From positions 62,001 to 126,000 of the forward strand of contig NZ_PGCK01000001.1 of the NCBI RefSeq assembly GCF_021023085.1: DNA of 64,000 nucleotides, given 5' to 3'. This document shows positions 54,282-63,180 of the stretch, piece by piece. The notes beneath the pieces are model-generated. The model worked only from the letters and a program-made list of their open reading frames with translations. It did no database searches and was not told the DNA's origin. Each line of letters begins with the position of its first letter. The stretch's first letter is position 1. This DNA is from Methanooceanicella nereidis (GTDB taxonomy: Archaea > Halobacteriota > Methanocellia > Methanocellales > Methanocellaceae). A program made the position numbers and the translations under genes.

Positions 54282-55289
54282 ATGCAATTTATAAATATGC
54301 CCCAGATTAGTGGTAAAAATACATATTATACTTATAAAGTTAGCATTAGAACAGACATTAATTTAAGTGAAAAAATTACCGATTTTGAAAAGCTTATAAA
54401 AATAATAAGCTCCAATAGATTAATAGATTTTGAAGATCCAAGTAAAAAAGGATTTGTCGCATACCAATTTGATAATGATGGACCAATAGAAAATAGTACT
54501 CCAATTGAAAAAAGTACAGTACAAAACATGTTAGTAGTAAAACATATTGAAAAAAAAGTAATTAAAAATAAGCCATTACCTCAAGAGATAATTGATTTAA
54601 AAAAGGAAAAAGATATTCCAGAAAATGCTAGAAATTTATTAGAAAAATTCATAAAAAGAGAGTATATAAGAACAATTCCTCAAGACTTTATATTTATTCC
54701 AGGGGATAGTGTTACATTAATATTTCCATCAAATAATTGTGAAAATACATTAACTTATCAATTAGTACCTTACCTTGGAGACATATTTGATATCGTTCCG
54801 GATATAAATACTAGAAGGATTAACCATGATTTACTTGAATGGTTAACTTGGAAAGTAAAAAGAACTAATAATGGTGCATTAGGCGATATATATATTAGCG
54901 AAATTCAAACATATGATTCGAATGCAAGAGGAAATGATGGAGATTTAAATATTAAAATTCCACACATAGAACAAAATATGTATGCTATGTTATCAATGGG
55001 TTTATGCCAAGGATGTAAAGGAGTTGATGTTACTTTATCATATAATAAGGGAGTTTATAGATTTATTTTACGCCCAGAAGGAAGTTATACCCCCATATGG
55101 ACAGCAACGCAAGCATATGATACAGATAATTCCAAAGTAAATAAAATATTAACGATAAGAGATATTAGTTTAAAAATAATTCCATATCTATATAAAAAAT
55201 ATGTAGAAGATAAACATAACTGGGATAATGAGAAAGGATCCATCCAAGATAATCTTCTAGAGCAGGTAAGGAAAAAAATTGAAGTTTAA
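54282..55289 (+). CDS. hypothetical AT-rich island protein, 335 residues
   Basis: Third gene of the cassette, 43 bases after the membrane protein. Soluble, with an N-terminal beta-rich part, a Lys/Glu-rich linker (IEKKVIKNKPLPQEIIDLKK) and a C-terminal domain with GNDGDLNIKIPHIEQNMYAM and LCQGCKGVDVTLSYN; the CxxC could bind metal. A later ATG at 54297 is possible. No family recognised. Confidence 0.6.
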   Translation: MQFINMPQISGKNTYYTYKVSIRTDINLSEKITDFEKLIKIISSNRLIDFEDPSKKGFVAYQFDNDGPIENSTPIEKSTVQNMLVVKHIEKKVIKNKPLPQEIIDLKKEKDIPENARNLLEKFIKREYIRTIPQDFIFIPGDSVTLIFPSNNCENTLTYQLVPYLGDIFDIVPDINTRRINHDLLEWLTWKVKRTNNGALGDIYISEIQTYDSNARGNDGDLNIKIPHIEQNMYAMLSMGLCQGCKGVDVTLSYNKGVYRFILRPEGSYTPIWTATQAYDTDNSKVNKILTIRDISLKIIPYLYKKYVEDKHNWDNEKGSIQDNLLEQVRKKIEV

Positions 55290-55592
55290 TAGTTAAAAAA
55301 CATATTTTTATTTTACAGTAAATATTACACTTAATTTTAAAATCTTATTCTTAAAAAAAATTGTAATATTTAATATATCTGTAGTATAAACATACTATTG
55401 TTGAGATTTTACAACAGTAAAATATTTAATGATAGTATAAAATAAAATTATATTTAAGAAATAAAGGGTAAGCTTCTTAATACTAGTTTTTTTACATTAC
55501 TTTTGTGAGTTAATACAAAAACGCGAAGTAAACAAAAAATATTAAGTTTCATTTTATACCCCTTGAGCATTTATACGTTGTATCTTATAGAT

Positions 55593-55667
55593 TTAGTTGC
55601 CTACGGGGGTTATCTGCTGCCTTCTTAACGTTTGACCTTGATTGTTTTGCGTCCTGGTTTTTGACAT
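55593..55667 (-). other. possible 24-residue peptide ORF or gene remnant
   Basis: The minus-strand frame begins MSKTRTQNNQGQTLRRQQIT, ends PVGN, and is noticeably richer in G+C than the surrounding island DNA. It could be a decayed gene fragment or a short peptide. The wider gap 55290-55937 (648 bases) otherwise holds only the hairpin at 55821. Confidence 0.2.
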
Positions 55668-55820
55668 TTTAATGATTACATACCTAGATATATTAGAACT
55701 AAAAAATTTAATAAAAGATTTATTGGAAGTCTTAATAGGCTATTAGTATGTTATTATATCCACATAGGCGATTCACTACTTAAAAAGTGAGTATCATATT
55801 TCATTCTGAAATAGATAAAA

Positions 55821-55896
55821 GTATTTTGGTTTTGCCATAGGCCTTTTTGTGCCAAGTATAGAGGTTATTATAGGCTCATAGGAGCCCAAAATACTT
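55821..55896. repeat. nested hairpin (11 bp stem with internal GGCTC-ATAG-GAGCC stem-loop)
   Basis: AAGTATTTTGG (55821-55831) pairs with CCAAAATACTT (55886-55896), and within the loop GGCTC-ATAG-GAGCC (about 55873-55886) forms its own hairpin adjoining the outer stem. It lies in a gene-free gap of the island downstream of two converging transcription units. It could be a bidirectional terminator or a small RNA. Confidence 0.45.
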
Positions 55897-55937
55897 ATAT
55901 CTAATTATGCCATAGCCTCATAAGTAGAAAGATAGGT

Positions 55938-56807
55938 TTATTCAAAACTTGTAATATTTAAGAATTGGTATCTGGGAGATTTTTTATTTTCTGAATAATA
56001 AGCCCCTATTAGGTCATTTTCCATTTCAAGGAGTTGATGTTGAGGAATCGGATTTTCAAATTTATAGTAAGAAAAAGCCATTCTCGATTCATCTATTAAC
56101 TTTTGACTGTGAGTATAAAGACGCGCATTGAAGTACCGTGATTGTCCGATATAGACAACATCTTCAATATCTGTATCAATTAATTTATAAAGTCCATAAG
56201 AAGCTGGAACTTTCCTAGCATTCTCTGATGATAATTGTTCCATATCACTCCATTCTAGCCTCATCCAATCTTTATCAATAGGTTTACTATGTATTATCAA
56301 TGGTGGATGGCTTGGCCCGCTGGATGGATTGACATTATTACCTTGTATTCTTCCGCCACGCCTGTTTGATGATCTATTGCCGGATTTTATGTAATTAGGA
56401 TGAAATCGACCATGGTTTAGTAATGTAGATTCGCCAGTTTCAAGCCGGTATTGCCATAATAAATAACATTCCAATCCCCTTTGGTCAGCTCTATTCATAT
56501 ATGGATTAGGAACATATGAGCATTCAAATTCCATATTTTCAGCATCTTTCCATGCCCAGTGACCAGGCGCGGCTGTATGCGGATCGTTAAAAGGCATCTC
56601 AGGTTCAAGTATTTTTAAACATAACGTTCTTAACCGTGTTTTTAGCTCAGTAGTTTCACCAATATATGATAAAATATTCCTATCTACTGGTTTAATATGA
56701 TAGAGTCCTTGACGGTCAGGTATTCGCTTGAAATTACGGTTTGAGCTTTCAAACTTCACCCATCTACTCCAGTTTAGACCACACCAGTCATAATCTAAAA
56801 AGCCCAT
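55938..56807 (-). CDS. protein with two GIY-YIG nuclease domains
   Basis: 289 residues from ATG 56807 (a start 12 bases earlier is possible). Domain 1 (about 34-135): GLYHIKPVDRNILSYIGETT, arginine in KTRLRTL, glutamate in GLECYLLWQY, asparagine in TLLNHGRF. Domain 2 (about 195-285): GLYKLIDTDIEDVVYIGQSR, arginine in NARLYTH, glutamate in LEMENDLIGAYY and asparagine in FLNI. Both therefore keep the metal and catalytic residues. A Gly/Asn/Arg-rich linker joins them. Divergent from the nitrilase-like gene across 106 bases. Probably a DNA endonuclease of the restriction or defence type. Confidence 0.8.
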   Translation of the reverse strand: MGFLDYDWCGLNWSRWVKFESSNRNFKRIPDRQGLYHIKPVDRNILSYIGETTELKTRLRTLCLKILEPEMPFNDPHTAAPGHWAWKDAENMEFECSYVPNPYMNRADQRGLECYLLWQYRLETGESTLLNHGRFHPNYIKSGNRSSNRRGGRIQGNNVNPSSGPSHPPLIIHSKPIDKDWMRLEWSDMEQLSSENARKVPASYGLYKLIDTDIEDVVYIGQSRYFNARLYTHSQKLIDESRMAFSYYKFENPIPQHQLLEMENDLIGAYYSENKKSPRYQFLNITSFE

Positions 56808-56913
56808 AATACATCTCAACTGTAATCATCAAATTATAAAAACATATTCATAAAGAAAATATTTAAGTTTAGTTTGTTAAAATCAATTGAATATTTTTGA
56901 CTAGTGACAGATC

Positions 56914-58026
56914 ATGATACCTAAGAACATTATTAAGGAAAACATTTTGGAATCTATCAAAACGATTGATAAAAATGGCATACCAGATGATAGAAGATCA
57001 AAAAGATATGATTTGCTTTTTAAAGGGAAAAAGTATCCTCCGAAATATATCATTTCACTCGCTAATGTATTTGCTAATGGTAAAGAATTAGATAGTTGTG
57101 AATTTAATGGTGGGAAAGAATCAAATAGATTTTTAATCAAGCTTGGTTTTAATATTGTTCATAAAGAAAGGGAATATTGTGAAATATCCATTGATGGAGA
57201 CTTAAAGAAAAATTATGTAGTTACGATAATTCTAAAAGATAATGATAATAAAGACAGTAAAAACCTCATAAATAAAAAAAGACTTAAGGCTGCTACTCAA
57301 ATCCTAAATTGTATTGATAAAGAAGTAAATGAGGATACAATAGTATTGTTCCCTGCAGGATGGGTGAACACTGGTAGAAAATCTGCTGATATAATATATG
57401 ATACTGTTGAAAAATATTTTACCAGGATATTACAGAAAAATAAGAATAATATTGTAGCTGTCGTAGGAATTGATGGTAAAATTAACTCAGATAACATTCA
57501 AAGAGACCAGATAGCTTTAGCGATCAATAAAAATGGAATAATAGCAATAGGTAGAAAATTTTATCCTACAAAAGATGAGAATGGTGTAATTTCTATAGCA
57601 AAAAGTTTTAATTGTCTAGAGTGTGGAAAAAACAGATATTTTGAGTTTAATGGTTTGAAATATTTTTTATGCATATGTTATGATAGTTTTGGATTGAAAA
57701 AATTAAAAATTAATAATCCAGGAATGGATGTCATATTAAATCTGGTACATAGATTTCACCCGGCAGGAGAAGGTAATTCAGGAGATGTATATTTTGCGAG
57801 ACATGGTTTCGCTGGAGTATCAAAACAATGGAAATGCAAAGTATATGGATCTGCTATTTATTTCAACAGAGATATACAAGAGACTTGGCCGACAGGGGTA
57901 TACTGGAATAAAGGAGAAATGAGTACGAGCAAATGGAAATACCAATATAATACAATAGGAAGCAAGAAAAAAATATTAATGGATACAATAGCAGGAAAAG
58001 TATTATTAAAAATTTATGAAAATTAA
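56914..58026 (+). CDS. ScoMcrA-like head domain fused to nitrilase-like domain
   Basis: 370 residues. Residues ~1-85 (GIPDDRRSKRYDLLFKGKKY, PPKYIISLANVFA, FNGGKESNRFLIKLGFNIV) match the N-terminal head domain of ScoMcrA-type modification-dependent nucleases. Residues ~100-320 have a carbon-nitrogen-hydrolase pattern: DTIVLFPAGW, GRKFYPT (candidate Lys215), FLCICYDSFG (candidate Cys253 or Cys255) and later GDVYFARHGFAG. The usual catalytic glutamate position reads FPAGW, so the triad may be incomplete. No HNH nuclease is present. It is divergent from the GIY-YIG gene and tail-to-tail with herA, nine bases away. Confidence 0.65.
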   Translation: MIPKNIIKENILESIKTIDKNGIPDDRRSKRYDLLFKGKKYPPKYIISLANVFANGKELDSCEFNGGKESNRFLIKLGFNIVHKEREYCEISIDGDLKKNYVVTIILKDNDNKDSKNLINKKRLKAATQILNCIDKEVNEDTIVLFPAGWVNTGRKSADIIYDTVEKYFTRILQKNKNNIVAVVGIDGKINSDNIQRDQIALAINKNGIIAIGRKFYPTKDENGVISIAKSFNCLECGKNRYFEFNGLKYFLCICYDSFGLKKLKINNPGMDVILNLVHRFHPAGEGNSGDVYFARHGFAGVSKQWKCKVYGSAIYFNRDIQETWPTGVYWNKGEMSTSKWKYQYNTIGSKKKILMDTIAGKVLLKIYEN

Positions 58027-58034
58027 ATTTTTAT

Positions 58035-60170
58035 CTATTCATCACCATATTTTACAATAATCCATGTCGTATAACCAGATCCACTCTTTCTGGGCCTTCT
58101 TTCCGTATCCCACTTACCTTCTCCAAATATCTCATTTAATGCTCTACTTACACGTGTAAAAGCTAATCTTTCTCTTTCTTCATTTTCAATAATGTCTGGT
58201 AATGCATCCTTGATACGAACCTGAATACCTTTCCAAGGAATACCAAATTTTCGTATATTATCAATTAGTTCTTTATCAGCTTTTAAAGTATCAATTGCTG
58301 CTAAAAAGTAAGATTCCATTATATCAATAGAGCTTTTTATACCATCACCGTTATTTTCTATTTCAATATCTTCATCTACATTATCAGAAGACTGAGTATC
58401 TTTTGACAATTCAGTTTTCGGTATCGCTTTATTAAATTTTTCTTTTAATGTACGGGTAAATGTTATTGATTCATCGAGACAGAAATCAGGGTCTCGGACA
58501 TTATACATATTTTCAAACGACAATACTCTTATCGGAATTGGATAAGTTTGATTATCATTTGAGCTACTCCAATAAACACCATGACCTCTAATCGGCTCAT
58601 TGAGAAGTGAGCTTAAAATATCATCACTAAAATGAGCGTTTGCTTTCTTTAAAACCTGTAGATCGTATCCTGATAATAAATGGAAAACGAACCAATTATC
58701 ACCCTGACTTAATATCTCACCAGAAATACTACCGGGCTGTTGGGTGATCATTATCATACCTAGATCATATTTCCTGCCTTCTTTAACCCAGGAAATATAT
58801 GGTCCTTCACCTGAACTTCCAGCAGAATTTCCTAAGACGGTCTGAGCTTCTTCGACTACGGCTATTGTCGGTATTGTTTCTGGTTTTGCTTTTGTGAACT
58901 CTTGCTGATTGATTTCAAATATTTTTTGAAGAATAAGACTCGATAAAACTAATCCCTGTGAACCGCGCATCTGTGATAAGTCCACTATACATATTTTACC
59001 ATTTTTCAGGGAATACAAGATCATGTCCAACATTTGACTGCTCGGATCATGTAACATTTTAACTAACGCAGTCATATTACTTCTTGCTGCTACCATTTCA
59101 GCTTCATTCGTATCCTCAAGTTTAAGAATTCTTCTTATAAGAGCTGCATCAGCACCATTACCATTTTCAAATATCTCATCTACTAATTCTTGCCACTCGC
59201 TATCGTTAAGGCTTTTTAATTTTCTAATGTTTTGTTGCTCCTGCTTTTCTGGAGGCAGTGCTATGGCTAATACTTCCGCAGGCCTTAAACGTCTTATATC
59301 AATTTTAATATCACTTGCAACGAATGATTGATAAAATCGACTGGGAGCTTTTCTTTTTGTGAAAATGACGATTTTATCTTCAAGTTCTTTTACATCACAT
59401 AATCCAGGACGACTTTTATCATCAGGCCAGAAATATTCACCATCAGGATCAAAAATTATTGTGCCTACAGGAACTTTATCCCGTCCTCTTTTTTTAGTGG
59501 TCGGTGTCTCTTTATATAAATTACTAAATAGTAGCTTATTTAAGTTTGATTTTCCAAATCCTGCACGCGCAAATACAAATGTCCTACGTGATACTATATT
59601 ATTAATATCAAATTTTGGTATTATTGCTGGATTTTTTAACTGCATCCATGGTAGAATGGATAACCTACTATCAGTTCCGCTATAGATATATTCACCTAAT
59701 GCGAAGAATCCTAACTCTGCACCTTTAATATTATGACCTGCTACTTCTTTTAATATCTCTTCAGATAAGAAAGCCACCTTGCTGCCCACGTGAGGTAATC
59801 TTCTATGAGAAGCTATAAAGATAAGTTTATCATCAATGATCCTTACAACACCCAAAACCCGTAGATTTATACGATATTTAAGATATTGTTCTCTAATATC
59901 ATCAGGAATGTCCCTACCAGCCGATATTGCCCTTATGTTAAAATCCTCACCTGCACTTGAAGCTAATCTTCCCTCGGAAGAAATCGATGTTATTCTACCT
60001 AATACACCCTCATGGTCATTTCCTAATTGTACAAGTAGGAATTGACCATGCATAGGCATATTTTGATAATCAGCTCGATATGGCAATACTAGATCTGCAT
60101 GGAATTCAAATCCACCTTCACTAAATCCCCTAAATACACCAATAATTTGATCCTGTGGAAAAAGCTTCAT
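58035..60170 (-). CDS. herA: HerA-like hexameric ATPase/translocase
   Basis: 711 residues. N-terminal HAS-barrel-like region (about 1-170), then the RecA-like motor with Walker A FARAGFGKSNLN at 200-211, IIFDPDGEYFW at 239-249, Walker B PTIAVVEEAQ at 434-443 and a Q-rich sensor MIMITQQPGSI. The C-terminal ~110 residues (WKGIQVRIKDALPDIIENEE, FTRVSRALNEIFGEGKWDTE) look like an added winged-helix domain not present in the chromosomal end-resection HerA. The start overlaps the NurA stop by four bases (ATGA). It pumps DNA into or past a nuclease ring, here NurA. Confidence 0.9.
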   Translation of the reverse strand: MKLFPQDQIIGVFRGFSEGGFEFHADLVLPYRADYQNMPMHGQFLLVQLGNDHEGVLGRITSISSEGRLASSAGEDFNIRAISAGRDIPDDIREQYLKYRINLRVLGVVRIIDDKLIFIASHRRLPHVGSKVAFLSEEILKEVAGHNIKGAELGFFALGEYIYSGTDSRLSILPWMQLKNPAIIPKFDINNIVSRRTFVFARAGFGKSNLNKLLFSNLYKETPTTKKRGRDKVPVGTIIFDPDGEYFWPDDKSRPGLCDVKELEDKIVIFTKRKAPSRFYQSFVASDIKIDIRRLRPAEVLAIALPPEKQEQQNIRKLKSLNDSEWQELVDEIFENGNGADAALIRRILKLEDTNEAEMVAARSNMTALVKMLHDPSSQMLDMILYSLKNGKICIVDLSQMRGSQGLVLSSLILQKIFEINQQEFTKAKPETIPTIAVVEEAQTVLGNSAGSSGEGPYISWVKEGRKYDLGMIMITQQPGSISGEILSQGDNWFVFHLLSGYDLQVLKKANAHFSDDILSSLLNEPIRGHGVYWSSSNDNQTYPIPIRVLSFENMYNVRDPDFCLDESITFTRTLKEKFNKAIPKTELSKDTQSSDNVDEDIEIENNGDGIKSSIDIMESYFLAAIDTLKADKELIDNIRKFGIPWKGIQVRIKDALPDIIENEERERLAFTRVSRALNEIFGEGKWDTERRPRKSGSGYTTWIIVKYGDE

Positions 60171-61327
60171 TCATATCTCCTGTTCGCGACATCATATTTT
60201 AATTGAAGTGCATCCATCACACCACGTTTATTATGGGCAATTGTGTCCCTTATTGAATTGAAAATTTGATCTTGAAGAATATCATAGTCAAACTGTACAA
60301 TTTGAGCATGTTCATGTGCTTGCTGGAGGCATCTTGGATAATACGGGATGGGAAAACCATTTATCGCATCAGATAACAGATAACCAAAAATTTCCGATGC
60401 TTGAGGAGATTGTTTTGAGAATAGATCCACAGCCCATACAGGATCATTACTCATCGGGCCGAATCTAACCAGATACATATCTCCTGCCACGAATCTAGGA
60501 ACTTTACCAGTATCTTCTATTTCTGCACCTTGGGCATATTCTTCCCACTGATATGATTTAGCCTCAAGTTCTCTAGGCACACGAACAAATCGCGCTTCAC
60601 CGGCTGGCATTATTTCTTCCAGAGCTAAAGCTAATTGATAACGCGTATAGACTTTACTATGCTTTGCGATACCTACTAAAAACACTTTTTTTCGATCTTT
60701 CTTGAGTATCCGATCAATAGCTTCTTCTACATTTTTTCTCCATTTTTGTGTATACTTATCCCGGAATATCAGACTTCTCAACAAACCATCTCTTACTAGT
60801 AAAGTATTTGTAGCAAATTCTTGAAAACATATTTTTTCATATAAAACAGCCCATTCACAAAGATCACGATAAACCCTTACCCATGAAGGAGAAATTTGTT
60901 CAGGATTTTCACGAATCTTACGTCCAGGAGGGATCATATAACTTAATTCACTTAAAAGTAAAGGTTCAACACCTAGATCAATCATCATTCTTCCGAGAGC
61001 AGTTCTCGGAGTCCCATCAGAATTGAATTGTTCTTCGCTTAATTTATCAGTATCAGTTGTATGGGAAATAACATCTAAACATAACTGTTTTCCATATGAA
61101 TCAACAACTCTGACAAGCTGAACATAAAAAGGATCAAAAACAAGCTGATTATTACCACCATCGCTTGCTACTAATGAAATTGATGTGGCAGTCCTTGGCC
61201 TAATTATTTGAACATCACTTACTAAAGGACGGACCTCATTACGTAAATCCTCAAGTAACTTTTTATCGGCAAATATCCTTTTACTTATTGATTCCCTCAG
61301 ATTCGGAATTTCATCAGTATCGAACAT
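60167..61327 (-). CDS. nurA: NurA-domain nuclease
   Basis: 386 residues. NurA motifs: SLVASDGGNN (motif I aspartate, about residue 54), LLVRDGLLRS (second acidic motif, near 184), VFLVGIAKHSKV, and a late FPIPYYPRCLQQAHEHAQI with the conserved histidine. The 5'-3' nuclease works as a dimer with the HerA motor. Normal archaeal chromosomes carry herA/nurA with mre11/rad50; here the pair stands alone among island genes, which suggests a plasmid, virus or defence variant. Start ATG 61327. Confidence 0.9.
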   Translation of the reverse strand: MFDTDEIPNLRESISKRIFADKKLLEDLRNEVRPLVSDVQIIRPRTATSISLVASDGGNNQLVFDPFYVQLVRVVDSYGKQLCLDVISHTTDTDKLSEEQFNSDGTPRTALGRMMIDLGVEPLLLSELSYMIPPGRKIRENPEQISPSWVRVYRDLCEWAVLYEKICFQEFATNTLLVRDGLLRSLIFRDKYTQKWRKNVEEAIDRILKKDRKKVFLVGIAKHSKVYTRYQLALALEEIMPAGEARFVRVPRELEAKSYQWEEYAQGAEIEDTGKVPRFVAGDMYLVRFGPMSNDPVWAVDLFSKQSPQASEIFGYLLSDAINGFPIPYYPRCLQQAHEHAQIVQFDYDILQDQIFNSIRDTIAHNKRGVMDALQLKYDVANRRYE

Positions 61328-61643
61328 TTATCGACTCCTTTTAGACTATTCATGACTAAGACTAAGTTATATCAATAATATTTTTGATATATGATAGTCA
61401 TTGATTCAACATCCATGATCTAACATTTATTTTCAGATAATTTCGCTAAGAATATTATTGAATTAATTGGTATTCATACATCAATAATTAATCTTTTGTT
61501 GATATTTAATAGGAAAAATGTAATTTAATGGAGAATATATTAAAAATAGATAGTTTATTTATCTGGAAAAATTATATACTAAATCAGTCATTAGTGAACC
61601 AGAATACAAAAAAAGCAATGACATAATAAATAACTGTTTTATA
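61328..61643. other. AT-rich gap upstream of nurA
   Basis: 316 bases of AT-rich DNA containing the presumed nurA-herA promoter. No ORF, repeat or RNA gene recognised. Confidence 0.45.
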
Positions 61644-62246
61644 TTATCTAAGAAGAATTTTTAATTCTACAAGTTCTTCCCTAAGCTTGATGTTTTCTTC
61701 TTTTAACTTTATATTCTCTTCCTTTAGTTGATTTATTTCAGTTTTAAGAGTAAGTATATGATCATTCTGTAAGTCATTATTAAGGGGATTCAATTCTGCT
61801 TTTTCAGGCCCAGTTTCATCAAAAATATCTAAAGATTCCCTAACTTTAGGCAAACTATTAATTTGTGGATTATAATTTTTGTAAAGATACTTTCTTAATG
61901 CGTTATCTGCACGATTTTGTTCTCTAGGTATCCATCTAAAAATTATATCTAAATTTTTTTTATTTATGATACTTTGTATCTTGAATTTCTTTTCTTTTAG
62001 ACGGTCTTCTTTGCATCTATATTGACCATTCAATTGTTTTACGACAAGCTCACTATCAGATAGGATTAAAGCTTTTGAATTAGCTGGTAAATGATCTAAT
62101 GCTAGAATTACTGCATTATATTCGGCATCATTATTAGAAGCTCTATCTTGATATGTAAAGTATGATTCATCATCAGAAAAATATACTGCACTATAACCTG
62201 TGCCGCTTCCATCCACCATTATAGTAATTCTTTTATTATCTAACAT
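61644..62246 (-). CDS. RNase HI family protein with C-terminal coiled coil
   Basis: 200 residues from ATG 62246. RNase H fold: ITIMVDGSGTG (Asp12), NNDAEYNAVILAL (Glu42), LILSDSELVVKQLNG (Asp64) and WIPREQNRADNAL (Asp114), so all four catalytic acids are present. After a linker, residues ~165-200 form a regular coiled coil (KTEINQLKEENIKLKEENIK). Cleaves RNA in RNA-DNA hybrids; the coiled coil suggests dimerisation or a partner. An in-frame ATG seven codons earlier is possible. Confidence 0.87.
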   Translation of the reverse strand: MLDNKRITIMVDGSGTGYSAVYFSDDESYFTYQDRASNNDAEYNAVILALDHLPANSKALILSDSELVVKQLNGQYRCKEDRLKEKKFKIQSIINKKNLDIIFRWIPREQNRADNALRKYLYKNYNPQINSLPKVRESLDIFDETGPEKAELNPLNNDLQNDHILTLKTEINQLKEENIKLKEENIKLREELVELKILLR

Positions 62247-62524
62247 TGATACACCTATAGCATTCATATATAAACTAAGATAGTATTCAAAATTAATTAT
62301 TTACTGTTTAAACCTCAACAATGAACTATACACCAATCGTATATATACATATTATATAAAGCAAATACATTAAAAAAGTCAACATAAATAAATAGTTATG
62401 ATTTAATTGGATACTATTTTTTAAAAAGATTAGATAATTACATTACTAAGGTAAAATTAGAATATTTTAGTTATGTAACAAAAAATTTAACTATGATGAA
62501 TACGAACGCTTAGTATGATAATGT

Positions 62525-62977
62525 ATGTTCAACTTCAATCCCTTTGGCTCAGATGATGATAAAAGAGATAAACGGAGAGCTTTTACACAATCTCAGAAAA
62601 AAGAAATCTTGCACCAGCAGAACTACAAATGCGCTAAATGTCATAAACAATTAGACCTAAGAACAGTGGAATTTGATCATATTAAAGCATGGTCAGATAA
62701 TGGTAAGACCACTATTAAAAATGGCGCAGCCCTATGTGCAAATTGCCACAAACTCAAGACTCATAAAAATACACTCAAAAAGGTCGAATCTAAGACGACA
62801 AAGAAGAAAGAAAGCAACCCATTATCATCTGCTTTGGGTATAAAACCAAAATCATCTTCGAGGAAGAAAGCCAAGGACCCCCTTGGATTAGATTTTAATA
62901 TTGGTTTAGGATCGGCACCTAAGAAGAAAAAGAAAGGTGGCAAGAAAGATTCGTTTGGGTTTGGAGGCATTTTCTAA
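62525..62977 (+). CDS. HNH endonuclease with basic C-terminal tail
   Basis: 150 residues. HNH core about 15-85: KCAKCHKQLDLRTVEFDHIK, then NGKTTIKNGAALCANCHKLK, with the paired CxxC zinc ligands, catalytic Asp-His and the central Asn. The tail (about 85-150) is rich in Lys, Ser and Gly with short repeats (DPLGLDFNIGLGSAPKKKKK, then FGFGGIF). Phe/Gly-rich motifs occur at both ends (FNFNPFG). Likely a small nicking or restriction-type nuclease. Confidence 0.85.
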   Translation: MFNFNPFGSDDDKRDKRRAFTQSQKKEILHQQNYKCAKCHKQLDLRTVEFDHIKAWSDNGKTTIKNGAALCANCHKLKTHKNTLKKVESKTTKKKESNPLSSALGIKPKSSSRKKAKDPLGLDFNIGLGSAPKKKKKGGKKDSFGFGGIF

Positions 62978-62995
62978 TTTTCATATCTATTAGAG

Positions 62996-63130
62996 GTGAC
63001 TGCAGGAGGTGAGACTATAGCTAATGAAAGAATTAACAATCCGAAGACACATGCTGATTACAGAATAAGACAAAGGACTACAAAGAACGGAAAGAAAGGG
63101 CAGATAATGGGCAGATATAAAAAAGATTAA
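62996..63130 (+). CDS. possible small basic protein downstream of the HNH gene
   Basis: From GTG 62996 the frame encodes 44 residues, with core ERINNPKTHADYRIRQRTTK then NGKKGQIMGRYKKD: very basic and hydrophilic. It begins 19 bases after the HNH stop, in the same frame. The GTG is tentative, as AGAGGTGAC and GGAGGTGAG sequences nearby could also serve other starts. No family recognised. Confidence 0.35.
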   Translation: MTAGGETIANERINNPKTHADYRIRQRTTKNGKKGQIMGRYKKD

Positions 63131-63180
63131 TAATAAGCTCAATAAACAAACTGAAATAGAAAAAACCAATTAAATTTATT

